Shown here: positions 16,126 through 22,806 of the stretch, one piece after another
Layout: each line of letters begins with the position of its first letter
Numbering within the stretch: position 1 is the stretch's first letter
Assembly: GCA_023394655.1 (NCBI GenBank)
Contig: JAEXAG010000051.1
Location: forward strand, 1 to 33,825
DNA length: 33,825 nt
From: Pseudomonadota bacterium
GTDB lineage: Bacteria > Pseudomonadota > Gammaproteobacteria > Xanthomonadales > Xanthomonadaceae
Direction: 5' to 3'
Translations under genes and position numbers: made by a program
Notes under the pieces: generated by a model
The model's database searches: none
Told to the model about the DNA's origin: nothing
What the model saw: the letters and a program-made list of their open reading frames with translations, nothing else

Positions 16126-16795
16126 CCGGTGCGGCGATCCGGTAGCCGATGCCGTGGCGGGTCTGGATCAAGGGCGTGCCGAAGGGCTTGTCCACCACGC
16201 TGCGCAGGCCATGGATGTGCACGCGCAGGCTGTCGGAATCCGGAAGCTCCTCGCCCCAGACGCGGGTTTCCAGTTCCTGCCGCGTGACCACCGCGGGGCT
16301 GGCTTCCATCAGCGCCTGCAGGATCTTCAGCGCAGTCGGGTTGAGCTGCAGCAGGCGGCCTTCGCGGCGCACTTCGAGCGTGTCGAGGTTGTACTCCAGC
16401 CCTCCGACTTCCAGCTCGCGGGTCTGCACGCCGCGACCGCGCCGCGCCAGCGCATTGAGCCGCACTTCCACTTCCTGCAGGGCGAAAGGCTTGACCAGAT
16501 AGTCGTCGGCACCGGAATCGAAGCCGGCCAGCTTGTTGTCGAGCGTGTCGCGCGCGGTCAGCATCAGCACCGGCGTCTGCTTGCGCGCATCGTTGCGCAG
16601 CTTGCGGCAAACCTCCAGTCCATCCATGCCCGGCAGGTTGAGATCGAGCACGATGGCATCGAACTCGTTGACCACCGCCAAGTGCAGGCCGGTGACGCCA
16701 TCGGCCGCGAAATCGACCGCGTGGCCCCGGTCCTCCAGGTAATCGCCCAGGTTGGCGGCGATGTCCTGGTTGTCTTCGATCACGAGAATGCGCAT
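16112..16795 (-). CDS. OmpR-family response regulator
   Basis: A 227-residue regulator with a receiver domain (1-115: Glu7 and Asp8, phospho-acceptor Asp51, Thr80, Lys102 in DYLVKPF) and an OmpR/PhoB winged helix (about 130-222, with the LNPTALKILQALM, RVHIHGLRSVVDK and LIQTRHGIGYRI segments). AAGGAG lies 7 nt before the ATG at 16795; an upstream in-frame ATG lacks a site. Its gene overlaps the histidine kinase downstream. The rimK stop lies 60 nt upstream on the same strand, so the two-component pair may be co-transcribed with rimK or use a promoter in that gap. Confidence 0.96.
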   Translation of the reverse strand: MRILVIEDNQDIAANLGDYLEDRGHAVDFAADGVTGLHLAVVNEFDAIVLDLNLPGMDGLEVCRKLRNDARKQTPVLMLTARDTLDNKLAGFDSGADDYLVKPFALQEVEVRLNALARRGRGVQTRELEVGGLEYNLDTLEVRREGRLLQLNPTALKILQALMEASPAVVTRQELETRVWGEELPDSDSLRVHIHGLRSVVDKPFGTPLIQTRHGIGYRIAAPDDGQ

Positions 16796-16855
16796 CGCGT
16801 GCTCCTTGTCATGTGGCACGGCCGCTGCCGCGCTTCCGGATTCTGCCATGCCGGC

Positions 16856-17818
16856 TCAGGCCGCCCGTGGACGCCGCGCGGATTTCCCGGGCAGCTTGGG
16901 CGGCAGTTTGCGCACCGCCAACTGGCGGATGCGGCGCACCGGCTTTTCCGGCCGCACGCAGACATGGTCGATGATGATGCCGGCGATGTCCTTGCCGGTG
17001 GCGGTTTCGATGCCCTCCAGCCCCGGCGAGGCATTGACCTCGAGCACCAGCGGACCGCGCTCGGAGCGGATCAGGTCCACCCCGGCGATGCCGAGCCCGA
17101 GCACCTGCGCGGCACGCACCGCCGTGGCCACTTCGTCCTCGCGCGGGCGCACCGCCTTGGCGATGCCGCCCCGGTGCAGGTTGGAGCGGAAATCGCCCTT
17201 GGCGGCCTGCCGCTTGATCGCGCCCACCACCTGCCCGCCCACCACGAAGCAGCGCAGGTCCGCACCACGGGCCTCGGCGATGAATTCCTGCACCAGGAAC
17301 TGCGCGTACAGCCCGCGCAGCGCTTCGATCACGCCTTTCGACGCCGAAAGTTTCTCGGTCAGCATCACCCCGGCGCCCTGCGTGCCTTCGTTCAACTTGA
17401 TGACGTGCGGCGGCGGGCCGAGCATCGACAACAGGTCCACGGTGTCGTCCGGGTTGTCGCCGAAGACCGTGGTAGGCAAGCCGATGCCCTGCGCGGCGAG
17501 CAACTGGTGGGTGCGCAACTTGTCGCGCGCCTTGAGGATGGCATCCGACGAATTCGGCGTGGCCGCACCCATCAGCTCGAACTGGCGCAGCACGGCGGTG
17601 CCGTAGCGCGTCACCGAGGTGCCGATGCGCGGGATCACCGCCGCGTAATCGGCGATCGGCGCGCCCTTGTAATGCATGTCGAAGCCTTCGCTGGAAATCT
17701 GCATGTAGCAGCGCAGCGGATCGAGCACGCGCACGCTGTGCCCGCGCGCGCGCGCGGCTTCCACCAGCCGCTTGGTGGAATACAGCTTGCTGTTGCGCGA
17801 CAGGATGGCGAGTTTCAT
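16856..17818 (-). CDS. rimK: RimK: ribosomal protein S6 glutamate ligase (ATP-grasp)
   Basis: RimK adds glutamate residues to the C-terminus of ribosomal protein S6 with ATP. The 320-residue protein starts MKLAILSRN and shows the RimK pattern: SRNSKLYSTKRLVEA, PRIGTSVTRYG (63-73), ATP-grasp lysine Lys141 in KLNEGTQGAGV, and metal ligands Asp248, Glu260 and Asn262 in LEVNASPGLEGIE. The end (about 291-320) is an unusually basic, proline-containing tail beyond the usual length of about 300. Its ATG overlaps the stop of the upstream RimB-like gene (ATGA), so the two are translationally coupled. Other glutamate ligases of the family are possible, but gene context favours RimK. Confidence 0.93.
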   Translation of the reverse strand: MKLAILSRNSKLYSTKRLVEAARARGHSVRVLDPLRCYMQISSEGFDMHYKGAPIADYAAVIPRIGTSVTRYGTAVLRQFELMGAATPNSSDAILKARDKLRTHQLLAAQGIGLPTTVFGDNPDDTVDLLSMLGPPPHVIKLNEGTQGAGVMLTEKLSASKGVIEALRGLYAQFLVQEFIAEARGADLRCFVVGGQVVGAIKRQAAKGDFRSNLHRGGIAKAVRPREDEVATAVRAAQVLGLGIAGVDLIRSERGPLVLEVNASPGLEGIETATGKDIAGIIIDHVCVRPEKPVRRIRQLAVRKLPPKLPGKSARRPRAA

Positions 17819-18279
17819 GGCGTGGCTTCGGTGGCGCGGCAAGCGCGTGGACGATTGTGCAGCCATGATCGTGACGGATCGACGGTGAAGGCATCCTGCA
17901 TGGCGCTGCGCCCGAGCAGCATCGGGAAGCGCATCCGGTGGCGATCCACCAGGTTCAACTCGATCTCGCGCTCGATCCCGGCCAGGAACAGCCGAGTGCG
18001 GATGAAGGGACGCAGGCCTCGATGCCCGCCGGAGTCGGTGACGAAGCGCTCGTCGATCACCTCGGCGGCTACGTCCAGGCACGGGCCATCGATGCGCGGG
18101 CCCCACAGGCGGAAGCCCACCCACGGCGCGCCTCGCTCGCGGAATCGCCAACTGGTTTCAACATGAAGGCAGGAGCTGCGCGCGCCGGTGTCGATCTTCG
18201 CGCGCAGGCGATGGATGCCGAGGCCGGGCAGATCCACCCGCTCGCGCCATCCCAGTGCCACGGGCATTGCGTTTTCCAC
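17815..18279 (-). CDS. RimB-like retropepsin-type protease (ATP-dependent zinc protease family)
   Basis: A 154-residue protein of the family annotated as 'putative ATP-dependent zinc protease', which is in fact retropepsin-like. It carries the aspartic-protease signature IDTGARSS with Asp30 and a later FPMLLGRSAM segment. In Pseudomonas a member of this family, RimB, is reported to act with RimK and trim glutamate from ribosomal protein S6. Its stop overlaps the rimK start, which supports the same role here. I start it at the GTG at 18279, with GGAGG 4 nt upstream; an ATG at 18267 is the alternative. A tRNA terminator lies immediately upstream. Confidence 0.88.
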   Translation of the reverse strand: MENAMPVALGWRERVDLPGLGIHRLRAKIDTGARSSCLHVETSWRFRERGAPWVGFRLWGPRIDGPCLDVAAEVIDERFVTDSGGHRGLRPFIRTRLFLAGIEREIELNLVDRHRMRFPMLLGRSAMQDAFTVDPSRSWLHNRPRACRATEATP

Positions 18280-18291
18280 ATCGCCTCCACG

Positions 18292-18318
18292 AAAAAACGG
18301 CGACCCATCGGGTCGCCG
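18292..18318 (-). terminator. Terminator of tRNA-Gly
   Basis: Read on the minus strand, CGGCGACCC and GGGTCGCCG form a perfect 9-bp stem with a 3-nt GAT spacer, followed by six T residues (18297-18292). It starts 9 nt after the encoded CCA end of tRNA-Gly. It ends only 12 nt before the GTG of the RimB-like gene. Confidence 0.93.
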
Positions 18319-18327
18319 TCGCGTTTC

Positions 18328-18401
18328 TGGAGCGGGTGAAGGGAATCGAACCCTCGTCGTAAGCTTGGGAAGCTTCTGCTCTGCCATTGAGCTACACCCG
18401 C
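18328..18401 (-). tRNA. tRNA-Gly(CCC)
   Basis: The 74-nt gene has a GCGGGTG/CACCCGC acceptor stem, discriminator T and an encoded CCA. It has a GCTC/GAGC D stem, an anticodon loop TTCCCAA with anticodon CCC between GAAGC and GCTTA, and a GAGGG TTCGATT CCCTT T-arm. It resembles E. coli glyU. The outermost anticodon-stem pair (27-43) reads G-A, a mismatch. It would decode GGG codons. Confidence 0.97.
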
Positions 18402-18410
18402 GAGGCGGCC

Positions 18411-18440
18411 AGTCTAAGGCCGCGCACGCCGGGCTGGCAA
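18411..18440 (-). promoter_or_regulatory. Promoter of tRNA-Gly
   Basis: On the minus strand TTGCCA (18440-18435, 5 of 6 matches to TTGACA) and TAGACT (18416-18411, 4 of 6) are 18 nt apart. The -10 box ends 9 nt before the tRNA 5' end. The promoter lies in the short gap after the esterase stop. Confidence 0.6.
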
Positions 18441-18448
18441 CGCATCGC

Positions 18449-20317
18449 TCAGAAGGCACGGCCCAGTGCCAGATGCAGGCCGACCTGGCGACCGCCTTCG
18501 TCGCCCACGTCCACCTGGCCGCCGGCCACCACATCGAAACCGCGCAACTGGCCGCGCACGCCGAGGCCCAGCGACACATGGCGATCGCCGAACACCGGCG
18601 CCGGGACGGCATACTCGCCACTGGCCGGCAGCGAGGTCATGCGCGCGAAGGCTTCGGCCGGGCGATCCCCGGTTTCGCGCTCCACCATCACCCGTGCGTG
18701 CGGCTGCCACCGGCCGGCCTGCCAATTGGCCTGCCAACCGGCACCGACGTACAGGGAATCGAAGTCTTGCGACGGGAACGCCAGTGCGGTCGCCAGTTGC
18801 GGATCACTCTCGACATGGCCATCGATGCGGATTTTCTGCGCCAGCGCGCGCAGCACCGGGCCGTGGCGGAAACCGCCCTGCCCGAACTCCCAGCCCCCGC
18901 CGATGCCCAGGCGCGTGACCTGCCCGTCCGGGCTGCCTTCGTGCATGCGCACGGCAGGACCGAGCGGGACTTCGCGGCGGACATCGTGCGCGAGCTGCGC
19001 ATGGCTGGCCTGGGCGTCCAGGCGCAGGGCGCCGGTCCGCCAGCCGAGGTAGCCGCCGAGTTCGGCGTGGCGCTGGCGGAACTCGCCGCGATCGGCACCG
19101 AAATCGACCTGCTCCCGTCCCATGTCCAGCCAGCCACCGAACACCCAAGCGCCGGCGCCGCGGTCGTAGCCCAGCATCAGCGAGGGGCCACCGCCGTCGA
19201 AACCGTCGCCGGCCTCGTCGCGCTCGTGGCGCAGGCCGGTCCAGCCGATGCCGCCCCAGAGGCGCCCGCCATCGGATTCGCCGCGGTCTTCGATCTGGTC
19301 CGCCACGCGTCCGGCGCGCAGGCGCCCGGACAGCGCCGCCGCGTGCGGCAGCAGCGACATCTGCCGCGGGGCCTCGATGGTGGCCACCGCGTAATCGCCA
19401 AGGATCGCGTGGGCGCCGCTGGACGGATGCACGCCATCGGCGAAGGCATAGGCCCATGCCGCGTCCGGGCTGACCATGCTGGTGGGATTGCAGGTGAGCG
19501 ATTGCGCGGTGATCTGCGGCTGGCAGGCGGTGCCGGTGACGTTGCGGAAGCCGTAGGTGGCCGCATCGGCGGTGATTTCCCGCAGCAGGTGGAAGGTGTC
19601 GAGCGGGATGACCCGCAGGTTACGCGCACCGAGGCCGGCGAACAGCGCATCGTTGTAGGCGGTGGCGAGCGCCGTGCCCTGCGCCACGGCGGTGGGCCCT
19701 TGGGCGAGGAAGCCCGGGGTGACGCCGAGATCGGGGATGGTCGGCACCAGGATGTAGCGCGCGCCCGCGGCATCGAGCTTGCCGACGATGCCGATCTGCG
19801 CGCCGACCGCCGAGGCCAGCGTCGCCTGAACCGGTGCGCCGGCGGTGATCGCGAACAGATCGTTGGCTCCGCCCCAGACGGTGTAGAGCGCCCGCGCGTC
19901 GGCACGGCCACCGTTGCGGGCGAGATAGGCATCCACCTGCGAAGTGAGCGCCGGCGTGTAGCCGAGCGCGCCGGTGACGTCGGTACCGACACGCGCGCCG
20001 CCCACCGCGTAGTTGTCGCCGCCGTTCGGCCGCGGCGCGGCGCCGGTGGCGAGCCAGGCGGCCGAGGCATCGGTGCCGTAGTAGTTGGCGAGGTACTGCG
20101 ACCAGACCAGTCCGGGATTGGTGGTGAACTGGCCGATCACCGGCTGCGCTTCCGGCGGCAGGAGCGAGCGGAAGTAGCCCGCATCGGTGAGGCTGTCGCC
20201 GAAGAAGACGGTGCGACTGAACACCGGCTCCTTGGCCATCGCCGGCGTGGCGGCCAGCAGAAGTGCGGCGGCAAGGCCGGCCAGGCGGGGACGGTAGACG
20301 GAGCGGGCAGATGGCAT
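18449..20317 (-). CDS. Autotransporter GDSL esterase, EstA-like
   Basis: A 622-residue outer-membrane esterase. It has a signal peptide (about 1-28, ending PAMA), a GDSL-lipase passenger (about 30-320) and a C-terminal autotransporter beta-barrel (about 350-622) ending in Phe, as required for barrel assembly. Catalytic blocks are visible: Ser42 in FFGDSLTD, Asn152 in GGAND, and Asp294 with His297 in FADGVHPS. The family hydrolyses short-chain or lipid esters on the cell surface and affects motility and rhamnolipid production in Pseudomonas. The ATG at 20317 gives the signal peptide directly; an ATG at 20359 would add 14 residues. It is divergent from thiS. Confidence 0.95.
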   Translation of the reverse strand: MPSARSVYRPRLAGLAAALLLAATPAMAKEPVFSRTVFFGDSLTDAGYFRSLLPPEAQPVIGQFTTNPGLVWSQYLANYYGTDASAAWLATGAAPRPNGGDNYAVGGARVGTDVTGALGYTPALTSQVDAYLARNGGRADARALYTVWGGANDLFAITAGAPVQATLASAVGAQIGIVGKLDAAGARYILVPTIPDLGVTPGFLAQGPTAVAQGTALATAYNDALFAGLGARNLRVIPLDTFHLLREITADAATYGFRNVTGTACQPQITAQSLTCNPTSMVSPDAAWAYAFADGVHPSSGAHAILGDYAVATIEAPRQMSLLPHAAALSGRLRAGRVADQIEDRGESDGGRLWGGIGWTGLRHERDEAGDGFDGGGPSLMLGYDRGAGAWVFGGWLDMGREQVDFGADRGEFRQRHAELGGYLGWRTGALRLDAQASHAQLAHDVRREVPLGPAVRMHEGSPDGQVTRLGIGGGWEFGQGGFRHGPVLRALAQKIRIDGHVESDPQLATALAFPSQDFDSLYVGAGWQANWQAGRWQPHARVMVERETGDRPAEAFARMTSLPASGEYAVPAPVFGDRHVSLGLGVRGQLRGFDVVAGGQVDVGDEGGRQVGLHLALGRAF

Positions 20318-20421
20318 GGGAAGTCCAAAGGTTGCGGTTTCGTGACAGGATGTTTCCATGCCATTCGCCCACGTCAAGTGGCGATGCATCATGCGTGGAT
20401 GCAAAGGGCGCCCGGCCATCG

Positions 20422-20427
20422 CAGAAT
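20422..20427 (+). promoter_or_regulatory. -10 box of a probable leaderless thiS promoter
   Basis: CAGAAT, with the xAxAAT core of a -10 box, ends 6 nt before the thiS ATG at 20434. There is no Shine-Dalgarno sequence. The match is weaker than at hemC, thiG or ygfA. Confidence 0.45.
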
Positions 20428-20433
20428 AGGCCC

Positions 20434-20634
20434 ATGGAAATCCGACTCAACGGCGAAACCCGCCGGCTCGATGCCCCCGCCACCGTCCTTCAACTGCTCG
20501 AAGCCGAAGGGCTCGGCGAGCGCCGGGTCGCGGTGGAGGTGAACGGCGAAATCGTGCCGCGCTCGCGCCATGCCGTCCATCTCCTCGCCGCCGGCGACGT
20601 GGTGGAAATCGTGCACGCGCTGGGTGGCGGCTGA
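20434..20634 (+). CDS. thiS: Sulfur carrier protein ThiS
   Basis: ThiS is the small ubiquitin-like carrier that delivers sulfur as a C-terminal thiocarboxylate to ThiG for the thiazole ring of thiamine. The 66-residue protein starts MEIRLNGE, keeps VEVNGEIVPRS in the middle, and ends in the required Gly-Gly (ALGGG). It is normally next to thiG; here a YdcH-like gene and its leader separate the two by about 600 nt. It is divergent from the autotransporter esterase. Confidence 0.96.
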   Translation: MEIRLNGETRRLDAPATVLQLLEAEGLGERRVAVEVNGEIVPRSRHAVHLLAAGDVVEIVHALGGG

Positions 20635-20893
20635 GCCCCCGAAAGGCGGGGAAACAGCCGTTTTCACGATTGTTTAGCCGCGGGCGAACGGCTTCCTAAC
20701 GCCCACTTCGCGTTATCGACGCCCGGCGATTGCATCCCCCGCGAAACGGCGTAAGGTGGAAGTTGCCGGTCGCGGTCAGCCCCGCGCCCGCATCGGAAGC
20801 CTTTCCGTATCCGCATCCACGCGGTACCTCCGCTTCCCTGCGACCGGGCCCGCATTGCGCCGGCCATTCCCATCCGCAGAAGGAGGATCTTTC
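20635..20893 (+). other. Spacer between thiS and the YdcH-like gene
   Basis: This 259-nt stretch has no gene. It contains a loose inverted repeat AGCCGTT (20656-20662) / AACGGCT (20687-20693) and ends in a strong AGGAGG site for the next gene. A promoter for the YdcH-like gene is expected here, but I cannot point to its boxes with confidence. Confidence 0.4.
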
Positions 20894-21112
20894 ATGTTCG
20901 AAGACCGCTCGCAGGAAGAACTGGACAGCCTGATGAAGGACAACGCCGAGTTCCGGCAGCTCTATTACCACCATCGGGAACTGGACAAGAAAGTGGGCGA
21001 TGCCGAACACGGCGTGCTGCCGATCGGCGACATGGAACTCTCGCAGATGAAGCGCGACAAGCTCGCCGCCAAGAAGCGACTGCTCGACATGGCGGAGCAG
21101 CTGGTGGCCTGA
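20894..21112 (+). CDS. YdcH family protein (DUF465)
   Basis: A 72-residue, highly charged, almost entirely helical protein with the DUF465/YdcH pattern: FRQLYYHHRELDKKV, then a short break, LSQMKRDKLAAKKRLLDM and a C-terminal helix. It forms a probable coiled-coil hairpin in the cytoplasm. The function of the family is not established. The start has an excellent AGGAGG 7 nt upstream, unlike its thiamine neighbours. It stands with its own leader between thiS and thiG. Confidence 0.9.
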   Translation: MFEDRSQEELDSLMKDNAEFRQLYYHHRELDKKVGDAEHGVLPIGDMELSQMKRDKLAAKKRLLDMAEQLVA

Positions 21113-21224
21113 ACCACCGCGCTGACCCGCGCAGCCCCCGCGTGACGGGCGGCTGCGCGGGCAGAAGGACAACGGCAGCGGAACCGGCGCGAAATCCGCC
21201 CTCGTCGCTGCCGCCGTGCCGGGG

Positions 21225-21230
21225 CATAAT
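21225..21230 (+). promoter_or_regulatory. -10 box of a probable leaderless thiG promoter
   Basis: CATAAT in GGGGCATAATCG ends 6 nt before the thiG ATG at 21237, without a Shine-Dalgarno sequence. The context is nearly the same as before the WYL regulator gene. Confidence 0.6.
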
Positions 21231-21236
21231 CGCCGG

Positions 21237-22031
21237 ATGCCCAATTCCATCGATCCGAAGCCGCTCGTCATCGCCGGCAAGACGTACCGTTCACGCCTGC
21301 TGACCGGGACCGGCAAGTTCAAGGATCTCGACGAAACCCGCGACGCCACCGAGGCGGCCGGCGCCGAGATCGTCACCGTGGCGATCCGCCGCACCAACAT
21401 CGGGCAATCCCCGGGCGAGCCGAACCTGCTCGACGTGCTGCCGCCCGATCGCTACACCCTGCTGCCCAACACCGCCGGCTGCTACACCGCCGACGAGGCC
21501 GTGCGCACCTGCCGCCTCGCCCGCGAGCTGCTGGACGGCCACGATCTGGTGAAGCTGGAGGTGCTGGGCGACCAACGCACCCTCTACCCGGACGTGGTGG
21601 CCACCTTGGAGGCGGCGGAGACGCTGGTGCGCGAAGGCTTCAAGGTGATGGTCTACACCAGCGACGATCCGATCCTGTGCAAGCGCCTGGAGGAGATCGG
21701 CTGCGTGGCGGTGATGCCGCTGGCGGCGCCGATCGGCTCCGGCCTCGGCGTGCAGAACCGCTACAACCTGATCGAGATCGTCGAGAACGCCAAGGTACCG
21801 ATCATCGTCGATGCCGGCGTCGGCACCGCCTCTGATGCCGCCATCGCCATGGAGCTCGGCTGCGACGGCGTGCTGATGAACACCGCCATCGCCGGCGCGC
21901 GCGAGCCGGTGCGGATGGCCCACGCGATGAAGCTGGCGGTGGAGGCCGGTCGTGCCGCTTTCCTCGCCGGTCGCATCCCGCGCAAGCGTTTCGCCAGCGC
22001 CTCCTCGCCGATCGACGGCCTGATCGGCTGA
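21237..22031 (+). CDS. thiG: Thiazole synthase ThiG
   Basis: ThiG condenses 1-deoxy-D-xylulose 5-phosphate, ThiS-thiocarboxylate and dehydroglycine into the thiazole phosphate of thiamine. The 264-residue TIM barrel has SRLLTGTGKF (19-28), VTVAIRRTN (47-54), LLPNTAGCYTADEAVR, the Schiff-base lysine Lys106 in DLVKLEVLGD, MPLAAPIGSGLGV, and the phosphate-binding VDAGVGTASDAA. The stop is followed after one base by trmB, so these genes form an operon that may continue into the SLC13 gene. Its leaderless promoter makes it independent of the YdcH-like gene. Confidence 0.98.
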   Translation: MPNSIDPKPLVIAGKTYRSRLLTGTGKFKDLDETRDATEAAGAEIVTVAIRRTNIGQSPGEPNLLDVLPPDRYTLLPNTAGCYTADEAVRTCRLARELLDGHDLVKLEVLGDQRTLYPDVVATLEAAETLVREGFKVMVYTSDDPILCKRLEEIGCVAVMPLAAPIGSGLGVQNRYNLIEIVENAKVPIIVDAGVGTASDAAIAMELGCDGVLMNTAIAGAREPVRMAHAMKLAVEAGRAAFLAGRIPRKRFASASSPIDGLIG

Positions 22032-22032
22032 G

Positions 22033-22779
22033 ATGACCGATCCGTTCTCCAGCGGGGGCGCCAAGGCACCGCCCAAGCCCTTCACCGTGGAAGACGGCCA
22101 CCGCCGCGTGCGCAGCTTCGTGCTCCGGCAGGGCCGCTTCACCCCGGCCCAGCAGCGCGCCTTCGATGCCCTGTGGCCGCGCTTCGGGCTGGACTACGCG
22201 GGCCGGCCGCGTGATTTCGATGCGGAATTCGGCCGCCAGGCACCGCGCATCGTGGAGATCGGCTTCGGCAACGGCGAGGCGTTCCGCCATTCCTGCGCGC
22301 TGGACCCGGCCCGCGACCACATCGGTATCGAGGTCCACGCGCCCGGCGTCGGTCGCCTGCTCAATGCGTTGGATGCCGAGGGCATCGGCAACGGGCGCCT
22401 GTACCACCACGATGCGGTGGAGGTGCTGGAAAACGAGATCGCCGACGGCAGCCTCGACGAAATCCGCATCTACTTCCCGGACCCGTGGCACAAGAAGCGC
22501 CACAACAAGCGGCGGCTGGTGAACCCCGGCTTCGCCGCGCTCCTGGTGCGCAAGCTGGCCGCCGGCGGGCGCCTGCACCTGGCCACCGATTGGCAGGATT
22601 ACGCCGAACAGATGTGGGACGTGCTGGATGCGACGCCGGGCATCGCCAACCGCAGCGGTCCGCGCGGGCAGCTGCCGCGACCGCCGTGGCGGCCGCAGAC
22701 CCACTTCGAGACCCGCGGCCAGCGCCTCGGGCACGGCGTCTGGGACATGATCTACGACAAGCCCGCCGGCAACGGCTGA
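22033..22779 (+). CDS. trmB: tRNA (guanine-46-N7)-methyltransferase
   Basis: TrmB methylates N7 of G46 in the variable loop of tRNAs using SAM. The 248-residue protein has the SAM-binding motif VEIGFGNGE (74-82), GIEVHAPGVGRLL, and the signature IYFPDPWHKKRHNKRR (146-161). THFETRGQRLGHGVWD follows near the C-terminus. The N-terminal 40 residues are a basic extension normal in this group. Its start lies one base after the thiG stop, so translation is probably coupled. A second SLC13 transporter follows after 27 nt. Confidence 0.98.
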   Translation: MTDPFSSGGAKAPPKPFTVEDGHRRVRSFVLRQGRFTPAQQRAFDALWPRFGLDYAGRPRDFDAEFGRQAPRIVEIGFGNGEAFRHSCALDPARDHIGIEVHAPGVGRLLNALDAEGIGNGRLYHHDAVEVLENEIADGSLDEIRIYFPDPWHKKRHNKRRLVNPGFAALLVRKLAAGGRLHLATDWQDYAEQMWDVLDATPGIANRSGPRGQLPRPPWRPQTHFETRGQRLGHGVWDMIYDKPAGNG

Positions 22780-22806
22780 GGCCCGCCCGCCCCCGACAGG
22801 ATCGAC

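Noticed and set aside
15938..18166. 742-residue plus-strand frame opposite the two-component genes and rimK
   Set aside because: Antisense shadow created by high third-position GC; no domain is recognisable and the minus-strand genes are unambiguous.
18188..20542. 784-residue plus-strand frame opposite the autotransporter esterase
   Set aside because: It crosses the tRNA, its terminator and the esterase gene in antisense and shows no motif.
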